Below are positions 44,054 through 53,000 of a stretch of 63,644 nt of DNA, in pieces. Every line of letters starts with the position of its first letter. Positions within the stretch are counted from its first letter, which is position 1. A program made the translations under genes and the position numbers. Origin of the DNA: Pseudomonas delhiensis (GTDB lineage: Bacteria; Pseudomonadota; Gammaproteobacteria; Pseudomonadales; Pseudomonadaceae); the NCBI RefSeq assembly GCF_900187975.1, contig NZ_FZPC01000034.1, positions 1-63,644 on the forward strand, written 5' to 3'. The notes beneath the pieces are model-generated. The model worked only from the letters and a program-made list of their open reading frames with translations. It had not been told where the DNA came from and did no database searches.

Positions 44054-44221
44054 GGGCTAGCCAAAGCGACTCGCCCGAGGGGGCGAAACGAGAAACATCA
44101 ACGCACTCGGAGCGGCGCGCTACACCAATCCCCAATCCACTGGTTTCCCGCGTTCGCGGGAATGACGATGGGGAGATAGGAGCACAGTGTCCCCCTCGCT
44201 CCTGCGAGAAGCGAAATCGGC

Positions 44222-46321
44222 TCAGAATCCGCTTTCGCGCATGAAGACCGCCGCCAGGTGCATCAGGCCGTCGGCCAGCAGGCTGCGGCGCTGGCCTTCG
44301 ATCTGCAGGTGGCCGCGGGTCTCGTGGAGGTTCGGCGGGGCTTCGTCGAGCTGCACCAGTACGTGGAACAGCGGGCTGCTGGGCACCAGCTGGTCGCCGT
44401 GGGGCTGCACCGCCAGGGGGCCGCCGTGGCGGGAGGCCAGGGCCGGCTGGCCGAGCTGGCCGATGCGCGTGGTGCCTATCTGCAGGACCTTGCCGGGGAT
44501 CGCCCGGGGCACGCCTTCGGGGTAGAAGCGCACCGGGCTGCCTTCGCCCAGGCGCTGGATCTCGTCGGGGCCGACGTAGGCGTCCACCTGCCAGCTGCGT
44601 GGGTCGATGAGCACGCCCAGGGGCTCGCGGGTGCCGATCCACTGGCCGCCGTGCCAGTCCGGGTTGAGGTCCAGCCACTGGCCGGCGAAGGGCGCCTGCA
44701 GGTTCAGCCGGGCGATTTCCGAGCGGGCGGCGCGGGCTTCCTGGAACTGCACGCCGTAGCGCTGGCGGGTGGCGGCTTCCTCGGCCAGGCCCGCGGGGTC
44801 GGCCAGCAGGCCAGCCAGGCGGGCGCGGTAGCCCTGCATGCTGGCCTCGTTGCCGGCCAGGCGCAGGGTGATGTCCGGCTGGTCGAGCACCACCAGGGTC
44901 TGCCCGGCCTGCACCTGGCCGGCCTTGCGCACTTCCTGCAGCAGGGCCGGGAAGGGCGCGTAGAGGCGCACCTGGTGCTCGGCGCGGGCCAGGCCCACGG
45001 CGTGGATCTGGCTGCGCCAGGGGATGGCCACCAGCAGCAGGATGGCCGCCAGCAGGACCAGGAAGAGATGGCGGCGGCCGCGGTGCACTTCGCCGCGGTG
45101 CTGCCACCAGTGTTTCAGTTCGCGCCAGATCGGCTGCACGATGAACCAGGAGATTTCCACGGCGAACAGAAAGATCCCGAGCAGTTTGAAGAAGAACAGG
45201 TAGACGGTCACCGCGATGCCGAGGAACAGCACCAGGCGGTACACCCAGGTGACCATGGCGAAGGCCACCAGCAGGCGCCGCTGGCGCGCCGGGAAGGCTT
45301 CCGGCCAGGCCTCCTCGAGCCCCAGCAGGTTGCGCCGCAGGGTGACCTTGGCCAGGGCCGTGGCGCGCTCGTGCAGGTTGGGGAAGTCGAGCAGGTCGGA
45401 GAGGATGAAGTAGCCGTCGAAGCGCATGAAGGGGCTGGCGTTCAGCGCCAGGGACAGCGCCCAGCTGGTGGTGGCCAGGTACAGCAGGGCGTTGCGCAGC
45501 GGGCCCGGGTCGCTCAGCGCCCAGCCCAGGGTGGCCAGCCCGGCCAGGCCCAGTTCGGTGAGGATGCCGGCGCTGGCGATGGCCAGGCGCTGCCGCGAGC
45601 TGCGCAGCTTCCAGCTTTCGCCGGTGTCGGTGTAGAGCATCGGCCACATCACCACGAAGGCGATGCCCATGTGCGCCACCTTCAGCCCCAGGCGCGTGGC
45701 CACCAGGGCGTGGCCCAGCTCGTGGAGGGTCTTGGCCACCACCAGGGCCAGGGCGAAGCTGAGCAGGCCCTCGGTGGAGAAGGATTCCACCACGTCGTGG
45801 CGGAAGCTGTCCCACTGGTGCGCCACCAGGACGATGCCGAGCAGGCCCAGGCCCACCACCAGCACGCCGGTGAAGGGGTGGAACAGCCAGCCCAGGGCGC
45901 CGGCCAGGCGCCGCAGGTGGCGCTGCGGGTGCAGCAGCGGGATGCGGAAGAACAGGTAGTGGTGCAGCCACCACTTCCAGGTCAGCCACTGGTTGCCTTC
46001 GCTGGCCTCGCGCAGGCGCTCCAGGGCCTGGGCGCCGGGGCGCACCAACTGGTGGCGCTCGAGGAACGCGCGAAAGCCCAGCACCTGCTCGGCGTCGGGC
46101 TTGAGCGCGGTCTGCTCGGCGATTTCCTCGGCGATGCGCCGCGGCGTCTGCTCCCAGCGCAGCAGGCACTCGAACTCCAGCCAGCCGATGCGGAAGAAGC
46201 GGTTGGTGACGTTGTCGTGGATCACCCAGGCCGGCTCGCCGTCGCTGTTGGTGCCGGCCTCGGCGATGTCGAGGTCGTCGCGCAGCGGCGGCGTGGGCAG
46301 GTCTTCGAGGGCGGCGTCCAT
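44222..46321 (-). CDS. M50 (site-2-protease-like) membrane metallopeptidase with RRE-like N-terminus and HlyD-like C-terminus
   Basis: A 699-residue inner-membrane protein. Residues about 15-100 (WVIHDNVTNRFFRIGWLEFE, then RRIAEEIAEQ and FLERHQLVRPG) look like a PqqD/RRE winged-helix domain. About nine membrane segments follow. They carry the zinc site HELGH (200-204) and the second M50 motif NASPFMRFDG (Asn294, Asp302). The last ~270 residues are a periplasmic barrel-sandwich part like HlyD adaptors (LYAPFPALLQEVRKAGQVQAGQTLVVLDQP). ATG overlaps the upstream adaptor's stop (TGATG). Last gene of the adhesin operon. It may be the inner-membrane core of the exporter, a processing protease, or both. 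Confidence 0.85.
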   Translation of the reverse strand: MDAALEDLPTPPLRDDLDIAEAGTNSDGEPAWVIHDNVTNRFFRIGWLEFECLLRWEQTPRRIAEEIAEQTALKPDAEQVLGFRAFLERHQLVRPGAQALERLREASEGNQWLTWKWWLHHYLFFRIPLLHPQRHLRRLAGALGWLFHPFTGVLVVGLGLLGIVLVAHQWDSFRHDVVESFSTEGLLSFALALVVAKTLHELGHALVATRLGLKVAHMGIAFVVMWPMLYTDTGESWKLRSSRQRLAIASAGILTELGLAGLATLGWALSDPGPLRNALLYLATTSWALSLALNASPFMRFDGYFILSDLLDFPNLHERATALAKVTLRRNLLGLEEAWPEAFPARQRRLLVAFAMVTWVYRLVLFLGIAVTVYLFFFKLLGIFLFAVEISWFIVQPIWRELKHWWQHRGEVHRGRRHLFLVLLAAILLLVAIPWRSQIHAVGLARAEHQVRLYAPFPALLQEVRKAGQVQAGQTLVVLDQPDITLRLAGNEASMQGYRARLAGLLADPAGLAEEAATRQRYGVQFQEARAARSEIARLNLQAPFAGQWLDLNPDWHGGQWIGTREPLGVLIDPRSWQVDAYVGPDEIQRLGEGSPVRFYPEGVPRAIPGKVLQIGTTRIGQLGQPALASRHGGPLAVQPHGDQLVPSSPLFHVLVQLDEAPPNLHETRGHLQIEGQRRSLLADGLMHLAAVFMRESGF

Positions 46322-47661
46322 CACCAGCCCGTCCAGGCGCGGGCGGCGGCCAGGGGCCGGCGCAGCAGGTAGTAGCCCAGCGGCACGCGCTCGCCGTAGA
46401 GCTTGGCGGTGCCGTGCAGGCCCAGGCGGGCGTGCTGCGGGGCGCCCTCGACGCTGGCCAGCAGGCGGTAGGAGGCCACGCCGTCCTCGCCCGGGCGCGC
46501 CTCGTAGCTGGTCTCGAGGATTTCGCCGTGCAGCGGCGACAGCGGGTAGGCGGTGAGGAACAGGGTGACCGGCGCGCCGCTGTCCAGGGCGATGGCGTCG
46601 GCCACCGGCAGCTGGATGCGCATGCCCGGCTGGCTGGGGTCGGCGACCTGGAGGATGCGCTCGCCGGTGACCACCGGCTTGCCCAGCCAGTCGTTGGGGT
46701 CGCTGTACACCGCCACCCCCGCGCGCGGCGAGAGCACCGTGGTGCGCGCCAGCTGCGCCTGCACCGCGGCCAGCTCGGCGCGGCGCTGCCGCGCGGTGCC
46801 GTTGAGCACCGCCAGCTCGCCCTTGCTCTGCGGGTTGTCGAAGGCCCGCTGGCTGGCGGCCAGCAGCTCGGCGTCGGCCACCGCGACTTCCTTGGCCAGC
46901 ACTTCGGCACGGCTGCGCAGGGTGGTCTCGTCGAGGGCGAACAGCGGGGTGCCGACCGTGACGCTCTGGTTCGGCCGCACCAGCATGCGGGCGATCACCC
47001 CGTCGATCGGCGAGCTGATCACCTGGGCATTGCGCGACACCACTTCGGCCGGGGCCAGCGCGGTCTGCCGCACCGGCACCAGCAGCATCACCGCCAGCAC
47101 CGCCGCAGCGAGCAGCAATTGGCGCCGGCTCGGCCGCCAGAAACGCAGCGAGCGCGGCTTGCCGAAGGCGGCCCAGCAGTGCGCCCAGGTCTGGAACACG
47201 CCCTGCAGCAGGCTCTCCACCGAGGGCGCCGGGGCTTCGTCGAGGAGGAATACCAGCAGCCCCAGGCGCTGGCCGTGGCGGTCATGCAGGGGGATGACCC
47301 AGAGCCCGCCGGGCCACCATTCGGCCCAGCCTTCGGCGATGTCCTCGGGCACCTCCAGGGCCTCGCGGGGCAGCCAGCGCGGCGCGGCGTCCTGCACCTG
47401 GCCGCTCAGCCAGCGCCCGGCGCGGCGCAGCCAGACCAGGTAGGGCGAGTCCTCGGTGGGCCGCGCCAGGCCGGAGATGCACAGCAGCTCCAGCTGCTGG
47501 CCGTGCTGGGCCAGCACCAGCGCCTGGTGGAAGCGCAGCAGGGCGTAGAGGTCGTTGGCCATGGAGAAGGCCAGGGCGTTCAGCGACTCCGCGGCCAGGG
47601 CGCGGTCGCGCAGGTTGGCCAGGCTCAGCAGCAGCTGGGGTGGCGGGAACATCTCGCTCAT
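46321..47661 (-). CDS. HlyD-family membrane-fusion protein with GAF-like cytoplasmic domain
   Basis: A 446-residue adaptor. Residues 1-175 are soluble and GAF-like (YALLRFHQALVLAQHGQQLELL, then GGLWVIPLHDRHGQRLGLLVF). One membrane helix follows at about 181-198. The periplasmic HlyD part has ISSPIDGVIARMLVRPNQSV, a coiled-coil hairpin and LSPRAGVAVYSDPNDWLGKPV. A sensory-type N-terminal domain on an adaptor is unusual. It is 6 bases after the small adaptor and overlaps the M50 gene by one base, so the three products are very likely made together as one envelope complex. Confidence 0.87.
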   Translation of the reverse strand: MSEMFPPPQLLLSLANLRDRALAAESLNALAFSMANDLYALLRFHQALVLAQHGQQLELLCISGLARPTEDSPYLVWLRRAGRWLSGQVQDAAPRWLPREALEVPEDIAEGWAEWWPGGLWVIPLHDRHGQRLGLLVFLLDEAPAPSVESLLQGVFQTWAHCWAAFGKPRSLRFWRPSRRQLLLAAAVLAVMLLVPVRQTALAPAEVVSRNAQVISSPIDGVIARMLVRPNQSVTVGTPLFALDETTLRSRAEVLAKEVAVADAELLAASQRAFDNPQSKGELAVLNGTARQRRAELAAVQAQLARTTVLSPRAGVAVYSDPNDWLGKPVVTGERILQVADPSQPGMRIQLPVADAIALDSGAPVTLFLTAYPLSPLHGEILETSYEARPGEDGVASYRLLASVEGAPQHARLGLHGTAKLYGERVPLGYYLLRRPLAAARAWTGW

Positions 47662-47667
47662 GGCCGC

Positions 47668-48453
47668 TCACTCTTGCGCATCGGGGAAGCGCGCGGTACC
47701 GCTCATGCCCGCGATCAGTTCAGGATAGGCCGCATCCAGGCGCGCCTCCAGCTCGACGGTCTGGGCCACGGCGTCGACCCGCGCGTTGATGGCGCTGACC
47801 TTGGCCGGGTAGCGCTTGCCGGTCTCGTGGATCTCCACCTCCACGGGCATGCCCGGCTTCAGCCGCGGCAGCAGGGTGGAGGGCACGTTCAGGCGCACCT
47901 TGAGGGCGCCGTCGCTGACCAGGTCGAACAGCGGCGCGCCGGCCTGCACGGTCTGGTAGGGCTTGACGTAGACCTTGGCCACGCGCCCGGCGAAGGGCGC
48001 CTGGACCTGGCAGTAGCCGGCCTGGGCGCGGGCCAGGGTGAGGGCGCCCTCGGCCTTGCTCACCTCGGTAGTGGCCATGGCCACTTCCAGTTCGCCGGCG
48101 GCGTCGAGCTTCTGCAGGTTGCGCTTGGCCGCCAGGTTCTGCCGGGCCATGCCCAGCTCGGCGCTGGCGACCTTGGCGCGGGCCTGCACCTCGACGCATT
48201 CGAGCTGGGCCAGCAGGGCCTGCCTGGCGACCTTCTGGCCGAGGCTGGCCTTGAGCTCGCCGAGGGTGCCGTTCATCTGGCTGGACAGGGTGGTCTCCAG
48301 GTCCGACACCAGCAGCACGCGGATGGCGTTGGGTTCGTCGCCGGCGGCCGGCGGCGGGAGGGCGGGGTCGCCGTCGGCGGCGAACGCCGACGGCAGCAGG
48401 GCGAGGAACAGGCAGGGCAGGAACGGCAGGTACGGCTTACGGCTGTGCGGCAT
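47668..48453 (-). CDS. Periplasmic adaptor (HlyD/RND-type membrane-fusion protein)
   Basis: A 261-residue periplasmic adaptor with a cleavable signal peptide ending LPSAFA-ADGD. It has two lipoyl halves (SSQMNGTLGELKASLGQKVARQ and VQAPFAGRVAKVYVKPYQTV) around a coiled-coil hairpin. A beta-barrel end (LNVPSTLLPRLKPGMPVEVEI) follows. It is shorter than most efflux adaptors because the membrane-proximal domain is reduced. It overlaps the TolC-like gene by 17 bases and lies 6 bases before the GAF-HlyD gene. It probably links the inner-membrane parts to the outer-membrane channel. Confidence 0.87.
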   Translation of the reverse strand: MPHSRKPYLPFLPCLFLALLPSAFAADGDPALPPPAAGDEPNAIRVLLVSDLETTLSSQMNGTLGELKASLGQKVARQALLAQLECVEVQARAKVASAELGMARQNLAAKRNLQKLDAAGELEVAMATTEVSKAEGALTLARAQAGYCQVQAPFAGRVAKVYVKPYQTVQAGAPLFDLVSDGALKVRLNVPSTLLPRLKPGMPVEVEIHETGKRYPAKVSAINARVDAVAQTVELEARLDAAYPELIAGMSGTARFPDAQE

Positions 48454-50008
48454 TGGCGCTTCCTTCGTTGCTGCTGGAGAGGGTGCTGTTGCCCGTGCCG
48501 TTGCCGGCGGTCAGCAGGTTGTTGCCGGTCTCCTGCTCCAGGGTGCGCTGGATTTCCCGGGCCAGGGTCTTCACGTCGTGGTTCTCCACCTTGTCCGGCA
48601 GCACCGAGAAGCCCACCGAGTTGTACAGCCGGCCCCAGGCGGCCTGGGCGTCGGAGTAGGCGGCCTCGCGCTGGTAGCGCGAGAGCAGGTAGCGGCCCTC
48701 GGCGCGGATCAGTTCCAGCTCGGTGCCCAGGGCGGCGCTGCGGGCCTTCTGGGCGTAGTCCAGCAGGCTCTTGTCGACGCGCAGGCTGTCGTCGGCGAAC
48801 TCCACCTCCTGGCGCGCCAGCTGGTAGCGCAGCAGGCCGACGCGGACCTGGGTGAGGATGGCCATGGACAGCGCGGTGCGGCGCATGTCGTCGGTCTTGG
48901 CCTGGGTTTGCTGGGCGGTATTCAGCGCCGGGTACTGCAGCAGGCGCAGCAGGTTGATGGAGACCTGCACGCCGGTCTCGTTCCAGTGGTTGTTGTACAG
49001 GTACTTGTTGGAGTCGTACTGGTAGCCGTAGTTGACGCTGACGTTGGGCCACAGCTGGGCCTTGGCGATCTTCAGGTCGTTCTCGTCGACGCGCTTGCGG
49101 TACCACTCCTCCATGATCTCCGGGCGGTGCTGCAGCGACAGCTGCTCCAGCTTCTCGACGTTGCCGGTGACCATGGGCAGCGGCTGCTCGCGGGTGTCGG
49201 CCAGGACCATCTTCGAGTTCGGCGGCAGCGACATCAGCGCGGCCAGCTCGGCGCGGGCGAACTCCAGGTCCTGGCGGCGCACGGTGAGCATGTACACCGA
49301 GTCGAGCAGGGCGCGCTGGTAGGCGAGGATGTCCTGGCGCGGCAGCAGGCCCTGGTTCTCGGCCTCGCGGGCGGCGGTCAGGGCCCGGTGGGTGCGCATC
49401 AGCAGGTTGTCCACCTCCGGCAGCAGACGCTGGGCGCCCAGGGCCCGCCAGTAGGCGTTGCGCACGTCCTGCAGGACGTTCTGGGCGACGCGCTCGCGGC
49501 GCTCCTCGGCCATGAGGATCTGGTCGGCCTTCTGCTGGGTGCGGTAGTAGGCCACGCCGAAGTCCAGCAGGCTCCAGGACAGGCCCAGGCTGTCGATGTC
49601 GCGGTAGCGCTCCTCGGAGGTGGACGGGCGCAGGGAGACCTGGCGGTCCTGGATGCCGATGGAGGTGCCGCCGGAGTCGTTGTTGCGCCCGGCGTAGCCG
49701 GCCGAGGCCACCAGGCGCGGCAGCATCTCGTGGGCGGTGACGTCGCGCAGGTCGGCGGCCAGGGCGCTTTCCAGCAGCTTCAGGCGGTAGTCGAGGTTGT
49801 ATTTCAGGGCCCGCGCGGCGGCCTCGTAGAAGGTGATGGGCGCGGACACCGGCTCCTGCTCGCGGTACATGCGCGCCTGGTCGTCGATGACGCGCTGGCG
49901 CATTTCCTGTTCGTCGTAAGGTTTGGACTCCATCAGCGAGGAGCAGGCGGCGAGCGCAGTGCTGACGGCGATGATGGCACTCAAGGCCTTGAGGCGATGT
50001 CCCGGCAT
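48437..50008 (-). CDS. TolC-family outer-membrane efflux lipoprotein
   Basis: A 523-residue outer-membrane channel with a lipoprotein signal (LAAC, Cys22). Two long helical repeats are typical of OEP/TolC, for example SLGLSWSLLDFGVAYYRTQQKADQ and KAQLWPNVSVNYGYQYDSNKY with alpha-barrel helices between. The C-terminal tail is Gly/Asn/Ser-rich. ATG at 50008 follows AAGGAA; ATG at 50026 has no such site. It begins 44 bases after the adhesin stop and overlaps the next adaptor gene, so the channel and adaptors appear dedicated to the adhesin. Confidence 0.9.
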   Translation of the reverse strand: MPGHRLKALSAIIAVSTALAACSSLMESKPYDEQEMRQRVIDDQARMYREQEPVSAPITFYEAAARALKYNLDYRLKLLESALAADLRDVTAHEMLPRLVASAGYAGRNNDSGGTSIGIQDRQVSLRPSTSEERYRDIDSLGLSWSLLDFGVAYYRTQQKADQILMAEERRERVAQNVLQDVRNAYWRALGAQRLLPEVDNLLMRTHRALTAAREAENQGLLPRQDILAYQRALLDSVYMLTVRRQDLEFARAELAALMSLPPNSKMVLADTREQPLPMVTGNVEKLEQLSLQHRPEIMEEWYRKRVDENDLKIAKAQLWPNVSVNYGYQYDSNKYLYNNHWNETGVQVSINLLRLLQYPALNTAQQTQAKTDDMRRTALSMAILTQVRVGLLRYQLARQEVEFADDSLRVDKSLLDYAQKARSAALGTELELIRAEGRYLLSRYQREAAYSDAQAAWGRLYNSVGFSVLPDKVENHDVKTLAREIQRTLEQETGNNLLTAGNGTGNSTLSSSNEGSANAAQP

Positions 50009-50052
50009 AAGCGTTCCTTGATCCATGCGTGGTTTTCTCTGTCGGTCCTGAT

Positions 50053-53000
50053 TCAGTTGGCGCTGCCCCGGCGTTGCGCGGCCTGGCGCAGCTGCTCGCG
50101 GAAGCCGCGGGCGGTCTGCGCGGGCTTCTCGGCCGGCACCAGGTCGCTGGCGCGCGGCGCCCACAGCGAGGGCTCGCTGAGCAGGCCGTCGGCGCTGAGG
50201 TTGGCCCGGCCGTGGCGGCCGAGGATCCAGGCCATTTCCCGTTCGCTGGCCTGGCGGCTTTCGGCCACCGCCTGGGATACGTACTGGCCGGGCACCAGGC
50301 CCAGGCCGGCGCCGAGCGACTGCGACTCGACCTCGGGGGTGACGAACAGGTCGGCGCGGTTGCCGTCCACGTGCCACATGGACTGCATGAGGCGCTGTTC
50401 GATGCGCTCGACCTCCGGCAGCACGAAGATCGCCGGCTGCAGGTCGAGGTTGACCGGCGGCGGCGCGCGGTCGCCGGCACGTGCGCCGAAGTAGGGGCCG
50501 GCCGGGGGTTCGATGTACGGCGAGGCGATGTCCAGGGTGAGGACCAGCTGGGCCTGGTCGGTGGCGCCGGCGAGGTCGGCGACGGTGTAGGTGAAGATGT
50601 CCTGCAGCACCTGGCCCAGGCCGGCGGCGGCGAGCACCTCGGGGTTGGTCATGTCGATGCTGTAGGTGTAGCTGCCGTCGGCGTTGAGGGTGAGGACGCC
50701 GTAGCGCCCGGCGAGCGCCTGGCCGATGGCGCCGGCGCTGCCGCTGCCGTTTTCCGCGCCGGCGCGCACGCCGACCACGGTGAGGGCGTCGCCGCCGTCC
50801 ACGTCGCTGTCGTTGGGCAGCACGTTGCCGCTGGCCTGGGGCGCCACCACCTGGTCGCTGGCGACGTTGCCGTCGTCGCGCGCCACCGGGTTGTCGTCGG
50901 CGCCCTGGATGACCACGGTCAGGCGCGCATCGGAAGTGGCGCCGGCGGTGTCGCGCATGCGGTAGGTGAAGACCTCGCGCAGCGTCTGGCCTGCGGTGCG
51001 CAGGGCCTGCACCACGGGGTCGGCGTTGTTCACCTCGTAGCGGTAGCTGCCGTCGGCGTTGAGCAGCAGGGTGCCGTAGCGGCCCTGCAGCACGCTGCCG
51101 GCATTCGCCGCGGCGCCGGTTTCGCTGCTCACCGTGAGTACCTGGCGCGTCTCGCCGTTGGCCACGCCGTCGACGTCCTGGTCGTTGTCCAGCACGTTGC
51201 CGGTGGGGTTCACCCCCGGGGTGCCGTTGTCCACCCCGCCGGCCTCCACGGCGATGGCGCTGTCGTCCCGGGCGATGGGGGTGTCGTTGGCGCCGTGGAT
51301 GACGATCACCAGCTGGGTGCTGCTGGTGGTGAACCAGCGGTCGGCGATGGTGTAGGTGAACACGTCGGACAATGTCTGGCCGGCGATGCGCAGGGCCTGC
51401 ACCTCGGGGTTGGCGTTGTCCACCCGGTAGCTCCAGCTGCCGTCGGCATTGAGCGTGAGGGTGCCGTAGCGGCCCTGCAGCGGCACGCCCACCACGCCGT
51501 CGGGCGGGGTGCTGGTGTCGGCGCCGGTGCGTACCTCGGTGACGGTCAGCGGGTCGTTCTCCAGGTCGGTGTCGTTGCTCAGCACGTTGCCGCCGGGGTC
51601 CACGCCGGGGACGTTGTTGTTCAGGCCGCCGGCCTCGGTGGCGTCGCCGCTGTCGGGGTTGGCCACCGGCGGCGAGTTGAGGCCGAACACCACGATGTGC
51701 AGTTGCGCCAGGTCCACCAGGCCGCCGCCGTCGCGCACTTCGTAGGTGAAGTAGTCGCTGAGGGTTTCCAGCAGGCCCAGCTCCTGCACGGCCGGGTTGC
51801 TGTTGTCGACGTGGTAGGTGTAGGTGCCGTCGGCGCCGATGATCAGTTGCCCGTAGAGGCCGTCGACGATGGTGCCGTTGGCGTTGCTGGTGCCGGCGTT
51901 CACCGCCTGCAGGGCGCCGCCGGCGCTTTCCTGGCCGCTGCGGATGCCGCTGACGTTCTTGCTGTCGCCGGCGTCCACGTCGGTGTCGTTGTCCAGCACG
52001 TTGCCGCTGGGGTCGACGCCGTCGCTGATGTCCGGCTTGGCGGCCAGGGCGAGGTCCAGGTCGTCGTTGGCCACCGGGGTGTCGTAGGCGCCGCGGATGG
52101 TGAGGGTGAGCTGGGCGACGTCGGTGGCCCCGGCGGTGTCGCGCATGCGGTAGCTGAAGGTCTCCACCAGCGTCTCGCCGGCCTTGAGCGCCTGGACCCG
52201 GGCGTCCTGGTTGTTCAGCACGTAGCTGAAGGCGCCGTTGGCGCCGAGGGTCAGCACGCCGTACTGGCCGGCGATCACCTGGCTGCCGTTGACCGCGGTG
52301 AAGGTGCCGTTGGAGGCCTCGGTGCCGGTGCGGATGCCGTCGACCGTCTTGCTGTCGCCGGCGTCCACGTCGGTGTCGTTGGTCAGCAGGTTGCCGCTGG
52401 GGTTGCTGCCCGGGGTGCCGTTGTTCACCCCGCCGGCCTCGACGGCCTCGGCGCTGTCGTCCACCGCCAGGGGGTTGTCGTCGCGACCCTGGATGGTGAT
52501 GGTCAGGGTGGCGGTGGTGGTGGCGCCGGCCAGGTCGCGCAGGGTGTAGGTGAAGACTTCCTGCAGGGTGTCGCCGGCGGTGCGCAGGGCCTGCACCCGC
52601 GGGTCGGCGTTGTTCAGCACGTAGCTGAAGCTGCCGTCGGCGTTGAGCGTCAGGGTGCCGTAGGTGGCGGCGAAGGCGCTGCCCACGGTGCCGATGCTGA
52701 CGCCCTGGCGGAAGCCGGCCACGCTGAGCACGTCGCCGGCGTCCACGTCGCTGTCGTTGCCCAGCACGTTGCCGCTGGGGTTGCTGCCGGGCGTGCCGTT
52801 GTTCAGGCCGCCGGCCTCGATGGCGGTGGCGCTGTCGTTCTGCGCCACCGGGGTGTCGTTGGCGCCGCTGATGGTGATGGTGAGGGTGGCCTGGTCGGTG
52901 GCCTGGGCGGTGTCGATCACCGTGTAGGTGAAGGTGTCGACCAGCTGGTCGGCGCTGCTGCGCAGGGCCTGCACCCGCGGGTCGCTGTTGTCCAGGCGGT

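Noticed and set aside
44145..44162. TTCCCGCG-TT-CGCGGGAA hairpin as terminator of the adhesin operon
   Set aside because: The stem is perfect but no T tract follows in the minus-strand direction, so a Rho-independent terminator is not supported.
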